Below the pieces are notes generated by a model that worked only from the letters and a program-made list of their open reading frames with translations, was not told the origin of the DNA and searched no databases. Below are positions 34,780 through 43,606 of a stretch of DNA of 64,000 nucleotides, one piece after another (within the stretch, counting starts at the first letter, position 1; each line of letters opens with the position of its first letter). Made by a program: the position numbers and the translations under genes. This DNA comes from Bradyrhizobium sp. CB1717 (GTDB taxonomy: Bacteria; Pseudomonadota; Alphaproteobacteria; Rhizobiales; Xanthobacteraceae), in contig NZ_CP121666.1 in assembly GCF_029714325.1 (NCBI RefSeq), forward strand, positions 6,417,001 to 6,481,000, read 5' to 3'.

Positions 34780-35810
34780 TCGATCGACACCCTGGGATCG
34801 GCGATGCCGTAGCAGATATCGACCACGAGATTGACCAGCACGAACAGGCTCGCCATCAGCAGCACGAAGCCCTGCACCGGCGCGTAGTCGGACGACAGCA
34901 GCGCATCGAGCGCATAGGAGGCAACGCCCGGCCAGGAGAACACCTTCTCCACCAGCACGTTGGCGCCCAGCATGGTCGAGAACACGATGCCGGCGATGGT
35001 GATGACCGGCAGGATCGCATTCCTCAATGCGTAAGTGACGACCACCTTGCGCCAGGACAATCCGACCGAGCGCGCGGTGCGCACGAAATCGCTGCCGAGC
35101 GACACCAGCATCGAGGCGCGCGTGATCCGCGCCAGCGGCGCGATCACGAACAGCGCCATGCTTACCGCCGGCAGGATCAGCTGCTTGCACGCCGCCCACC
35201 AACCCTCGAAATCGCCGGCCAGCAGGAAGTCGATGGAGAGAAAGCCGGTGCGCTGCGGCGGCAGCGAGGTGAAGACGTCGATCCGCCCTGTGGGATCAGG
35301 CGCGAGTCCAAGCAGATAGTAGAAGACATAGATCAAGAGCAGGCCGGAGACGAAGGTCGGTACGCAGACGCCGAGCGCGCAGAACAGCCGCACGCCGTGA
35401 TCGACGACCGACCCCGGCCGCAGCGCCGCGATGACGCCGAGCGGCACCGCCGCGATCAGCGCGATCAGCAGCGCGGTGAACGTGAGCTCCAGCGATGCCG
35501 GCAGCCGCTCGCGCAAATCCTTCAGCACCGGCTGTCCCGTCATCATGGAACGGCCGAGATTGCCGTGGCCGATGTCGGAGAGATAGAACACGAGCTGCTC
35601 CGGCACCGATTTGTCGAGCCCCATCTGCTTGCGGATCAGCTCGATCTCCTCCTTGCCCGCATTCGGCCCCGAGGCGAAGAACACCGCGGGATCCCCTGGC
35701 AGAACGCGCATTAGGAGAAAGGTGAAGACCAGGACACCGAACAGCGCCGGCAGCGACGACAGCAGCCGCCTGCCCGCCCGCACCATCGTTGCGCCAAGAC
35801 CGGTCGTCAC
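34776..35810 (-). CDS. Peptide-type ABC transporter permease (DppB-like)
   Basis: A 344-residue permease, somewhat longer than usual because of a periplasmic loop near residues 165-200 (LGLAPDPTGRIDVFTSLPPQ). LMRVLPGDPAVFFASGPNAGKEEIELIRKQMGLDKSV near residue 33 and DFVRTARSVGLSWRKVVVTYALRNAILP (EAA loop) are the family marks. It follows the binding-protein gene by 28 bases. Confidence 0.92.
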   Translation of the reverse strand: MTTGLGATMVRAGRRLLSSLPALFGVLVFTFLLMRVLPGDPAVFFASGPNAGKEEIELIRKQMGLDKSVPEQLVFYLSDIGHGNLGRSMMTGQPVLKDLRERLPASLELTFTALLIALIAAVPLGVIAALRPGSVVDHGVRLFCALGVCVPTFVSGLLLIYVFYYLLGLAPDPTGRIDVFTSLPPQRTGFLSIDFLLAGDFEGWWAACKQLILPAVSMALFVIAPLARITRASMLVSLGSDFVRTARSVGLSWRKVVVTYALRNAILPVITIAGIVFSTMLGANVLVEKVFSWPGVASYALDALLSSDYAPVQGFVLLMASLFVLVNLVVDICYGIADPRVSIE

Positions 35811-35838
35811 CTTTCAGAGCCTCCCTCGCTTCCCGATA

Positions 35839-37458
35839 TCACTTGCGGCTGACGTCGCGATAGTCGACCTGGCGATGGAACTCGTAGGTGTAGCCTTCGA
35901 CCGACGGCGCCATGACGGCGTCCTGGTTCGGCTGCCACAACATGATCTGCGGCATCAGGTCATAATGCATCGCGTTGAGCTTGCGGCCGGCTTCCTCATA
36001 CTTGGACTTATCCGGCTCGAACCGGGCTTCCTGCGCGATCGCGGCAAGGTCCGGGTTGTTGATCGAGCTGTAGTTCCAGCGCTGATTGCCGGTGTAGAAG
36101 TTGCGGTAGAAGTAATCGGTCGACGGCAGCCAGGCGACGATGCCTTCGGTGTAGAAGGGCAGCTTCTTCTCGTTGATCTGCGTCGACATCTGCGCGTCCG
36201 GCAGCTTCTGGATGTCGACCTTGATCCCGATCTTGCCGAGCGATTCCTTCACGAGAGCCGCCATCGGCTCCGCGGTCGAGGCCTGGCCGACATTGAAGCT
36301 GAAGGTGGTCGAGAAGCCCTCGGGGAGACCCGCGGCCTTCAGATATTCCCTGGCCTTGTCGAGGTCGAGCTTCACCGGCTGCTGGAACGGGTAGATGCCG
36401 TTCGCCGGCTTGCCGTCCGCCCAGTTCGCGCCGAACAGCGGCGAGCCGCGGCCGAACAGAGCGGCCTTGAACATGTCGTCATAGGGCAGCGCGTAAGCGA
36501 TGGCGCGGCGGACATTGACGTTGTCGAAGGGCGGGATCTGGTTATTCATGGAGACGAAGGTGATCGCATTGTACTGCGGCGTCGAGATCACCTTGAGCTT
36601 GCCCTTGCCCTCCAGCGACTGCACGTCGCTGGCCTGGAGGTCGAGCACGAGATCGGCATCGCCGCGCTCGACGAGGTTGGCGCGGGTCGCGGGCTCCGGC
36701 ACCGATTGCACGATCACGCGCTTGAAGAAAGCCGGCTTGTTTGCCGAGCCGCGATTCCACGCCTCGTCGCGCTTGAGGATGACCTGCTCGCCGGGCTTGA
36801 AGGTCTCCACCACATAGGCGCCGCTGCCGGCAGTGTGCTCCTTCAGCCAGGCCGTGGCCCAGGGATCGTCCGCGGTCGCGTGCTCTTTTGCCACTTTCGA
36901 GTTGATGATCATCGGATAGACGGTGGCGAGATTGGGGAGCGCGAGCTTGTCGGGCTTGGGCAGCGTCACTTCGATCGTGAGGGGATCGATCACCTTGAAC
37001 TGATCGGCGGACGTCAACGAGCCCGTGAGCAACTGCGCCTTGCCGAGGATCGGCGCGGTGACGCAGCGATCGAGCGACCATTTGACGTCCTCGGCCGTGA
37101 CGGGCGAGCCGTCCTGGAATTTGGCGTCCTTGCGCAGGCGGAAGGTGAGCTTCAAGCCGTCCGGGCTGACCTCGTAGGATTCGGCAAGCTCGCCCGTGAT
37201 CGTGTCGAGATCGAACACCCATTTGCCGTTGAGCTGCTTGCGGCCGAACGCCACCAGCCGGTCATAGGTGCTCATGCTCAGCGCAAAGGACTCGCGGGTC
37301 GAGCCTGGGATGTTGGGATCGAGCGTGTTGACGGATGCGCCCGTCACATAGCGCAATGTCTCCGCCCTGGTCTGCGCTTGCGACGGCGCGGTGGTGATGA
37401 GCAACAGCGCAGCGGTAGCGAGGATTGAGGTCGCCGGCCTGAAAGACACAAAACGCAT
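35839..37458 (-). CDS. ABC transporter binding protein, SBP family 5
   Basis: A 539-residue periplasmic receptor with a Sec signal peptide (MRFVSFRPATSILATAALLL, cleavage after SQAQ or nearby). Mature blocks are VNTLDPNIPGSTRESFALSMSTYDRLV, FRLRKDAKFQDGSPVTAEDV and GSGAYVVETFKPGEQVILKRD. It is the first of four genes for the third peptide-type importer. A sigma-54-like element lies 54 bases upstream, although longer transcripts from the flavoenzyme/hydantoinase genes may also read in. Confidence 0.92.
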   Translation of the reverse strand: MRFVSFRPATSILATAALLLITTAPSQAQTRAETLRYVTGASVNTLDPNIPGSTRESFALSMSTYDRLVAFGRKQLNGKWVFDLDTITGELAESYEVSPDGLKLTFRLRKDAKFQDGSPVTAEDVKWSLDRCVTAPILGKAQLLTGSLTSADQFKVIDPLTIEVTLPKPDKLALPNLATVYPMIINSKVAKEHATADDPWATAWLKEHTAGSGAYVVETFKPGEQVILKRDEAWNRGSANKPAFFKRVIVQSVPEPATRANLVERGDADLVLDLQASDVQSLEGKGKLKVISTPQYNAITFVSMNNQIPPFDNVNVRRAIAYALPYDDMFKAALFGRGSPLFGANWADGKPANGIYPFQQPVKLDLDKAREYLKAAGLPEGFSTTFSFNVGQASTAEPMAALVKESLGKIGIKVDIQKLPDAQMSTQINEKKLPFYTEGIVAWLPSTDYFYRNFYTGNQRWNYSSINNPDLAAIAQEARFEPDKSKYEEAGRKLNAMHYDLMPQIMLWQPNQDAVMAPSVEGYTYEFHRQVDYRDVSRK

Positions 37459-37511
37459 TGGTTTTTCCCTGAATTTCGAACAAGAGCGCCAGCAAGGCAG
37501 GTTAAGAAAGA

Positions 37512-37527
37512 AGCAAGTTGCGCGCCA
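37512..37527 (-). promoter_or_regulatory. Sigma-54-type -24/-12 promoter of the third peptide-type operon
   Basis: On the minus strand TGGCGCGCAACTTGCT has one mismatch to TGGCACGNNNNTTGCW and the exact GG-N10-GC spacing. It sits in the 119-base gap between the flavoenzyme stop and the binding-protein ATG, so this importer can be expressed independently of the upstream genes. Confidence 0.63.
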
Positions 37528-37577
37528 GTCTCATGGGGCGTTTTTGGGGACGCATCGTCGCGGTGGCGCATGGATGA

Positions 37578-39014
37578 TCACAGCGATTCCTCCGTCTTTC
37601 GCGCCGACCGCGCGACCACCGCCTGCGGCACGTCATAGGCGCTGAGCGAAGCCCAGTGACGCGCGATATCGGCGCGGAACAGGCCGCGCGTCAGGCCGTG
37701 GACCAGCTTTGGAACGGCGGTCGTCATCGCATTGATCGACGATCCCGATGGACCGAAGCTCATGGTGGAGGCGATGGCGAAGAGATGGATGTCGGTGATC
37801 CACGGTGTCTTGCCCGGCACGCGCTCGGTGAAGGCGTAGTCGTCGGCGAGATAGGGAAAGCGGCCGAGCCGTTCGTTGCATTCGTTTTCCGGCGGCTGGT
37901 AACGGTCCGCCCAGGTCGCGATGTTGCCGGCGAAATTGGAGAGCTCGCCGCGTCCAGCGAAATTCATGTCGATGCCGGTGCCGCAGATGACGAAATCGGC
38001 GAGGATGGCGCCGCGTGGCGTCTGCAATTCAACGCCGCTATCGGTCTCGCGCGCGGCTTCGACCGGCGCGCCCTCATGCAATGCGAAATTGGCGTGGCGC
38101 GCGCAGCGATCGTAGGTCGGTTGCGGAAATCCCTCCCGCATCTCGAGGATCTTTCGCATGAAGCGCCAGCGCCAGGCATCGTCGAGGTCGCTGAGATGAC
38201 GCAGGAAGCCGCGAAACGTCAGCCAGCGATAGGGCTGGATCACCTGGATCTGGGCACGGCGGCACAACAGGTGCACTTCGGCGGCGCCCGCCTCCAGCGC
38301 GGTCGCCGCATTGTCGAAGGCGGAAGCGCCGGCACCGATCACAGCGACGCGCTTGCCGCGCAGGCCTTCGAAATCGATGTCGTCGGCGACGGTCGCGACC
38401 GAACGCGCCGGCAGATGCGCCAGCTGCTCCGGGATCATCCAGTCGCCCATGCCCTCCTGCCCCGTCGCCAGCACGATCTTGCGGGCGTAGAGGGTCTCGA
38501 TCTCTCCTGCCCGTTTCACGCGCGCGGCGAGCAGGCCGTCAGACGCCGGCGCGATCTCCAGGAGCTCGCAAGCATTGTGCACCGGCAAGCCGATCGTGCG
38601 TCGCAGCCACAGCAGGTACTCCGCCCAATGGCCCCGCTCGATCAGGCCGAGCTGTTGCCAGCTGTCCTTGCCGAAGCGGGCTTCGTGCCAGGACTGGTAG
38701 GTCAGGCTGGGGATATCGAGGTCCGGGCCGGTGTAGTCCTTCGGGCTGCGCAGCGTCGGCATGCGGGCATAGGTGAGCCACGGGCCCTCCTTCCCCTCCT
38801 CGGCCTTGTCGAGCAGCAGGATGTTGCTGACGCGGGAGCGCATCAGGCCGAAGCCGATGGCAATGCCGGACTGGCCGGCACCGATGACAAGGACATCCAG
38901 CGCGGGCTTGCCGTCCGGCCCCGTCTTCGGCTCGAGCCATGCGGCGCCGGGATGCGTGATCATCGCAAGATCGGCGCGGACGTCCGCTTCGAGGTCTGTC
39001 AGCGCCTCACTCAT
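37578..39014 (-). CDS. FAD/NAD(P)-dependent oxidoreductase, flavin monooxygenase-like
   Basis: A 478-residue flavoenzyme with two dinucleotide folds: VLVIGAGQSG at 41-50 for FAD and VAVIGAGASAFDNAATALE in the middle for NADPH, plus an ATG-type motif KIVLATGQEGMGDW and a late FVICGTGIDMNF. This layout fits class B flavin monooxygenases (FMO, N-hydroxylases), but I do not find the FxGxxxH(x)3(W/D) fingerprint, so the oxidation type is open. ATG 39014 overlaps the SDR stop by four bases. Being in one transcript with an SDR, an epimerase-fold protein and a hydantoinase suggests oxidation of an imported nitrogen compound. Confidence 0.85.
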   Translation of the reverse strand: MSEALTDLEADVRADLAMITHPGAAWLEPKTGPDGKPALDVLVIGAGQSGIAIGFGLMRSRVSNILLLDKAEEGKEGPWLTYARMPTLRSPKDYTGPDLDIPSLTYQSWHEARFGKDSWQQLGLIERGHWAEYLLWLRRTIGLPVHNACELLEIAPASDGLLAARVKRAGEIETLYARKIVLATGQEGMGDWMIPEQLAHLPARSVATVADDIDFEGLRGKRVAVIGAGASAFDNAATALEAGAAEVHLLCRRAQIQVIQPYRWLTFRGFLRHLSDLDDAWRWRFMRKILEMREGFPQPTYDRCARHANFALHEGAPVEAARETDSGVELQTPRGAILADFVICGTGIDMNFAGRGELSNFAGNIATWADRYQPPENECNERLGRFPYLADDYAFTERVPGKTPWITDIHLFAIASTMSFGPSGSSINAMTTAVPKLVHGLTRGLFRADIARHWASLSAYDVPQAVVARSARKTEESL

Positions 39015-39760
39015 GCCGCGAGCCAGCCTCCGTCGACCACCATGACGGTGCCGGTCGTGAAGGACGACGCATCGCTGGCGAGATGCAGCGCGGTCTGCGC
39101 GATCTCTTCCGCCGCGCCGAACCGCTTCATGGCGTGACGGTTGCGGGAGGCTTCGCGCACCTCGTCCGGATTGGCGTGACGGGCAAAGCTGCGGCGAAGC
39201 ATCGGCGTGTCGATCGCGCCCGGCGCAATCGCATTCACGCGGATGCCGTCGGTGGCGAAATCCACCGCCATCGTCCGCGTCAGGCTGATGATCGCGCCCT
39301 TGGCAGCGATATAGGCGCTGTTGCCCTTGCCGCCGGCGATCGCGAGCTGCGATGCCAGCGTGATGATCGAGCCGTTGTTCTGCCGCTGCATGTGAGGCAC
39401 GGCGGCCCGGGCCCATAGCCAGGTGCCGCCGACATTGGCGCGGAACACCGCATCCCAGTCCTCCACGCTCGTGGTCAGCACCGTGCCGCCGCAGGAGAAG
39501 CCGGCCGCGGTCATCAGGATATCGAGCCGGCCGTGCCGCGCGATGACATCGCCGACGACAGTCTCAGCGAAACCGGCATCGCCGACGTCGCCGACATGCA
39601 CGGTTGCTTCGCCGACCAGGCTCAGAGTTTCCGCAAGGCCAGCGGCATCACGATCGACCAGAGCAAGGCGCGCGCCCTCCTCCGCGAACAGTCTTGCACT
39701 GGCGCGGCCGATGCCCGAGCCCGCTCCGGTGATGATGGCGGTGCACCCATTCAGCCGCAT
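39011..39760 (-). CDS. Short-chain dehydrogenase/reductase (classical SDR)
   Basis: A 249-residue NAD(P)-dependent dehydrogenase. The cofactor motif is TGAGSGIG (11-18), and the catalytic set is Ser137, Tyr150 and Lys154 (YIAAK); APGAIDTPM and a C-terminal VVDGG follow as in typical classical SDRs. Asp37-like VDRD after the second strand hints at NAD preference. It oxidises or reduces an alcohol/ketone. Only one base separates it from the epimerase-family stop, and it overlaps the flavoenzyme gene, so the three act together. Confidence 0.92.
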   Translation of the reverse strand: MRLNGCTAIITGAGSGIGRASARLFAEEGARLALVDRDAAGLAETLSLVGEATVHVGDVGDAGFAETVVGDVIARHGRLDILMTAAGFSCGGTVLTTSVEDWDAVFRANVGGTWLWARAAVPHMQRQNNGSIITLASQLAIAGGKGNSAYIAAKGAIISLTRTMAVDFATDGIRVNAIAPGAIDTPMLRRSFARHANPDEVREASRNRHAMKRFGAAEEIAQTALHLASDASSFTTGTVMVVDGGWLAA

Positions 39761-39761
39761 C

Positions 39762-40736
39762 TCAGATCCACTCCTTGTGCTGCCTCAGCCAGGCGCTCAT
39801 CGCGGCAGCGGACTCGGCGCAGCCGAACCGCGCGCGCCAACCGAATTCGTCGGCCATTCGCGTCACCGACAGCGGCGCGCGATCCCCACCGTGGAGCTTG
39901 ATGAAAGTCTTCTCTCCGGGAGACGCGAGCCGGCACTCCAGCCCGGGATGCAGCGCCGCAAAGGCCTCGCCCCATTGCAGTGCCGACGAAGCCGTGCCGC
40001 TGGAGATGTTGTAGAGCCGGTGGCGCGGCCGCTCGGCTTCGATCAGCACAGCGACGGCCTCAGCGGCATCGGGCGCGTAGGTCCAGTCCTTGATCCCTGG
40101 TGCAGGGAGGAGCGCCGGTTCGCCGCGCGCGAACTCCGCCAGAATTTGGAACTGGAGGCTGGGCGTATCGCGCACCTTCCCGATCCGCTCCCAAGGACCG
40201 AACACCGCGCTCAAACGCACACTCAAAAAATCCCCTCCCCACAGCTCGGCAAGCCGCGCCACGGATCGCTCCGACGTGAATTTGCTGATGGCATAGAAGG
40301 AGACGGGATCGCACGGCGTCTCCTCGTCCAATATCTGATAGCGCTGCCCCGCGGTCCCATAGGCGGATGCCGAGGACAGATTGATCACGCGGCGAACGCC
40401 ACGGCGGATCGCAGCGCTCAGGATCGGTATCTGAGCCATCACATTGACCTCTAGGATGCTGGAGGTCGTGGACCGCTCGAGCTGATCCCCGGCAGTTATG
40501 GCGGCGCCGAGGACAAGCGCATCAAAGCCTTGTTTCACGAGGGCATCGATCCTCTCGATGTCCGTGATCTCGCCCTGAACAATCGTGAGCCGATCCCGGT
40601 AGTCAGCAAAGGATCGCTCCGCTCCGGCCGGAAGCTGCTTACGATCATGCAGCGTCACCTCGTGCCCGCGCACGAGCAGCACTTCGGCAAGATTGAGGCC
40701 GACAAAGCCGGTGCCGCCGAAGATGACGATCTTCAT
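39762..40736 (-). CDS. NAD-dependent epimerase/dehydratase family protein (extended SDR)
   Basis: A 324-residue extended SDR with GGTGFVG at 8-14, the SSASAYG serine region and Tyr148-x3-Lys152 (YAISK). The fold is shared by sugar epimerases and by 3-hydroxy dehydrogenases acting on small acids. No sugar-nucleotide enzyme is nearby, so a denosyl-type dehydrogenase acting on a hydroxy-acid (LtnD/OtnX-like) role is as likely as sugar epimerisation. ATG 40736 is the family start; the 16-base gap to the hydantoinase suggests one operon. Confidence 0.85.
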   Translation of the reverse strand: MKIVIFGGTGFVGLNLAEVLLVRGHEVTLHDRKQLPAGAERSFADYRDRLTIVQGEITDIERIDALVKQGFDALVLGAAITAGDQLERSTTSSILEVNVMAQIPILSAAIRRGVRRVINLSSASAYGTAGQRYQILDEETPCDPVSFYAISKFTSERSVARLAELWGGDFLSVRLSAVFGPWERIGKVRDTPSLQFQILAEFARGEPALLPAPGIKDWTYAPDAAEAVAVLIEAERPRHRLYNISSGTASSALQWGEAFAALHPGLECRLASPGEKTFIKLHGGDRAPLSVTRMADEFGWRARFGCAESAAAMSAWLRQHKEWI

Positions 40737-40752
40737 CGCGCGCGATCCACCA

Positions 40753-42222
40753 TCACAGCAGTTTTGCTCCGAAATTCCGCTCCGGATCCATGTCGGCGAC
40801 GAGCCGGCCGGTCGGCTTTGCCGCCTCGCCGCCACTGCGCGCGAGGAATTTTCCGCTGCCGGCGGACGCAAGGCACTTGTTGCCGTCGACGATCACGCGG
40901 CCGCGCGAGAGCACCGACACCGGCCAGCCCTTCAACGTGCGGCCTGCAAAGGGCGTGTAGCCGGCGAGATCGTGCATCATCTCATCGGCGATGGTGACCT
41001 CGCGGTTGGGATCCCAGATCGCAATGTCCGCGTCCGCCCCGACGGCGATCGAACCCTTGCGCGGATGCAGATTGTAGATCTTTGCCGGCGCGGTCGCGGT
41101 CAGCTCGACGAATTTTTCCAGGCCGAGCCGCCCCTTCGACACCATCGCGTCGAACAGCAGCGGCAGCCGCAACTCCAGGCCCGGCAGGCCATTGGCGACC
41201 TGCTTGAAGTTGGGATTGGGGCCGGCGCGCAGCTTGCCGGTCTCGTCATAGCGATAGGGCGCATGATCGGAGGAAATAGTCTGGAGATCGCCGAGCGAGA
41301 GCGCCTGCCACAGCGCCTCCTGGTCGGCATGCGTGCGCGGCGGCGGGCTGCACATCCATTTGGCGCCTTCGGCGCCGGGCTTGTCGAGATCGTTGGCGGT
41401 GAGGAACAGATATTGCGGACAGGTCTCCGCAAGCACCTTCAGCCCCTGCCCGCGCGAGTCGCGGATCACCTTGGCGCCTTCTGCGGTCGAGACATGGAAG
41501 ATCATGATGGGCTGATCGATCAGCGCCGCCATGCCGATCAGCCGGGTAAAGGCTTCCGCCTCCGACACGCGGGCGTGACTGACGGCATGGTATTTCGGCA
41601 TGGTGTAGCCGCGCGCAAGCAGGCGCTTCACCATCCAGGCAATGATGCCGTGGTTTTCGGCATGGGCGCACAGCATCGCGCCGGACTGGCGCGCGGCGAG
41701 CAGGATGTCGAGCAACGGCTCGTCGTCGACCTTGAGGCGGTCGTAGGTCATGAAGATCTTGATCGACGCATGGCCCTGCTTCACCAGCGCCGGAATGTGC
41801 TCCTCGACCGTCTCCTTGGTCGCGTCCGCGATGATCATGTGAAAGGCGTAGTCGATCACCGCGCCCTTCTTGGCCAGAGCGTGGTAGTCTTCCACCACCT
41901 GCGGCAGCTTCATGCCGACATGCTGGGCGGCGAACGGGATCACCGTGGTGGTGCCGCCGAAGGCCGCCGACACGGTCGCGCTCTCGAAGGTGTCGGCATT
42001 CATGATGCCGGCGGCGGAGAGCTGCTCGATATGGGCGTGGCTGTCGACGCCGCCGGGCAGCACCAGCTTGCCGCGCGCGTCGATCTCGCGCTTTGCCGCC
42101 GGGAGGCCCTTACCGATGGCCGCGATCGTCTCGCCTGTTATGGCGACGTCGGCCTCGAAGACGTCGGTGGTGGTGGCGACGCGGCCGCCGCGGATGATCA
42201 GGTCGTAAGCGGGTTCAGTCAT
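40753..42222 (-). CDS. hydA: Dihydropyrimidinase / D-hydantoinase
   Basis: A 489-residue cyclic amidohydrolase of the hydantoinase/dihydropyrimidinase type. It carries the metal ligands His62 and His64 in DSHAHIEQ, the carboxylated lysine in ASIKIFMTYD (with the conserved Tyr), later histidines in LCAHAENHG and IFHVSTAEGA, and the catalytic Asp in SSDHAPY. It opens 5-substituted hydantoins or dihydropyrimidines to N-carbamoyl amino acids. It heads a leftward operon and is divergent from a hydantoin racemase; an N-carbamoyl-D-amino-acid hydrolase lies 1.4 kb away, completing the pathway. Residues DSHAH in place of the usual DxHTH are a modest variation. Confidence 0.92.
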   Translation of the reverse strand: MTEPAYDLIIRGGRVATTTDVFEADVAITGETIAAIGKGLPAAKREIDARGKLVLPGGVDSHAHIEQLSAAGIMNADTFESATVSAAFGGTTTVIPFAAQHVGMKLPQVVEDYHALAKKGAVIDYAFHMIIADATKETVEEHIPALVKQGHASIKIFMTYDRLKVDDEPLLDILLAARQSGAMLCAHAENHGIIAWMVKRLLARGYTMPKYHAVSHARVSEAEAFTRLIGMAALIDQPIMIFHVSTAEGAKVIRDSRGQGLKVLAETCPQYLFLTANDLDKPGAEGAKWMCSPPPRTHADQEALWQALSLGDLQTISSDHAPYRYDETGKLRAGPNPNFKQVANGLPGLELRLPLLFDAMVSKGRLGLEKFVELTATAPAKIYNLHPRKGSIAVGADADIAIWDPNREVTIADEMMHDLAGYTPFAGRTLKGWPVSVLSRGRVIVDGNKCLASAGSGKFLARSGGEAAKPTGRLVADMDPERNFGAKLL

Positions 42223-42278
42223 GAGGCACTCCGTGATAGGCTCAAGGCACGTACTCGTAATTTCGCAGGAAGACCATC

Positions 42279-42941
42279 ATGTCCCGGCCGCGCATTCTCG
42301 TCATCAACCCGAACTCCAACCAAAAGGTCACGCAAGGGCTGGAGGATGCGCTGAAGCCGCTCGGCTTCGAGGGCGGGCCGGAGGTGGTCTGCCAGACGCT
42401 GGCCGAGGGGCCGTTCGGTATCGAAAGCCAGGCGGACGTCGACAGCGTCGCGATGCCGCTGCGAAAGCTGGTGGAAAGCGACAACAGCTCGGCCGCCTTC
42501 GTGATCGCCTGCTACAGCGATCCCGGTCTGCAGGTCTGCCGTGAAGGCACCGACCGGCCCGTGTTCGGCATTGCCGAGTGTGGCGTGCTGACGGCGCTTT
42601 CGCGCGCCGAGACCTTCGGCGTGATCGCGATCGCGCAGCGCTCGATCCCGCGTCACATGCGCTATCTCAGGCAGATGGGATTGACCGATCGCCTCGCCGG
42701 CGAGCGGCCGCTGAACATGAGCGTCGCCGAAACCGCTTCGGGCGAAGGCACGCTCGCCAAAATGATCGAGATCGGCCGCGCGCTGCGCGACGAGGACGGT
42801 GCCCGCGCCATCGTCATGGGCTGCGCCGGCATGGCGCGCCACCGCCGTCCGCTGGAAGACGCGCTGGGCATTCCCGTGATCGACCCGACGCAGGCGGCCG
42901 TCACCATGGCGCTGGGTACGGTGCAGTTCTCGGCTCACTAG
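42279..42941 (+). CDS. Hydantoin racemase (Asp/Glu racemase family)
   Basis: A 220-residue cofactor-independent racemase. The two catalytic cysteines are in IACYSDPGL (near residue 79) and MGCAGM (near residue 181), the pair that takes and gives the alpha proton in hydantoin and Asp/Glu racemases. ILVINPNSN at the start is typical of hydantoin racemases. It converts L-5-substituted hydantoins to the D form used by the hydantoinase. AGGAAG precedes ATG 42279. Only 56 bases separate it from the divergent hydantoinase, so promoters overlap. Its TAG stop shares the four bases CTAG with the convergent flavin reductase gene. Confidence 0.9.
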   Translation: MSRPRILVINPNSNQKVTQGLEDALKPLGFEGGPEVVCQTLAEGPFGIESQADVDSVAMPLRKLVESDNSSAAFVIACYSDPGLQVCREGTDRPVFGIAECGVLTALSRAETFGVIAIAQRSIPRHMRYLRQMGLTDRLAGERPLNMSVAETASGEGTLAKMIEIGRALRDEDGARAIVMGCAGMARHRRPLEDALGIPVIDPTQAAVTMALGTVQFSAH

Positions 42942-43606
42942 GCGTCCTTCAGCTCTTTCGTTTCCTGCCGCGCGAGCCATTGTGCATGGCTCTCGCGCGT
43001 CAAAGCGAACGTATCCCGCTGCGTGGTGTAGAGATTGCCGAACATGCGGCCGATCGGCCGGTAGGCATCGAGATCGACATACATGTTGGCCTCGTCGACC
43101 AGGCCCTCGCGGGCATGAATCCTGAGCACCTCGCCGACCAGGAGTTCGCGATCCGGCGAGAAATTCAGCACGACATGGCGCCGGCATTCCAGTGCGAAGG
43201 GCGCGGCGGCGAGGCGCGGCACCTTCACGTCGACAGAGGGAAGCGTCGCCAGACCCGTCGCGGCGACCTCGCTGTCGCCGGAGGGGAAATCGACCGCGCA
43301 GTCGTTCATCGCCACCGACAGCGCCTCGTCCACCATGTGCACCACGAACTCGCCGTCGCGATGGATGTTGCGGGTGGTGTCCTTCGGCGAGTGATCCGGC
43401 TTGTGCTGGAGCCCGAGCACGATCAGCGCGGGGCTTTCCGAGAACACGTTGAAGAAGCTGAACGGCGCGGCATTCACCGCGCCGTTCTCGTCCAGCGTCG
43501 TCACCAGCGCAATCGGTCGCGGCACCACCACGCCGCAGAGCAGCTTGTAGCGATCGCGCGGATCGAGTTCACGCAGTGATATGCCTTTGTCCGCCATCGG
43601 CGTCAC
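42938..43606 (-). CDS. Flavin reductase family protein (FMN-binding split barrel)
   Basis: A 222-residue protein of the flavin reductase/RutF-like family. YKLLCGVVVPRPIALVTTLDENGAVNAAPFSFFNVFSE and KDTTRNIHRDGEFVVHMV are typical. Members supply reduced FMN to monooxygenases or bind flavin for other roles. It overlaps the carbamoylase gene by four bases and ends on the shared CTAG. It may serve an oxidative step on the same compounds; no two-component monooxygenase large subunit is seen next to it, so the partner is unknown. Confidence 0.85.
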   Translation of the reverse strand: MTPMADKGISLRELDPRDRYKLLCGVVVPRPIALVTTLDENGAVNAAPFSFFNVFSESPALIVLGLQHKPDHSPKDTTRNIHRDGEFVVHMVDEALSVAMNDCAVDFPSGDSEVAATGLATLPSVDVKVPRLAAAPFALECRRHVVLNFSPDRELLVGEVLRIHAREGLVDEANMYVDLDAYRPIGRMFGNLYTTQRDTFALTRESHAQWLARQETKELKDA

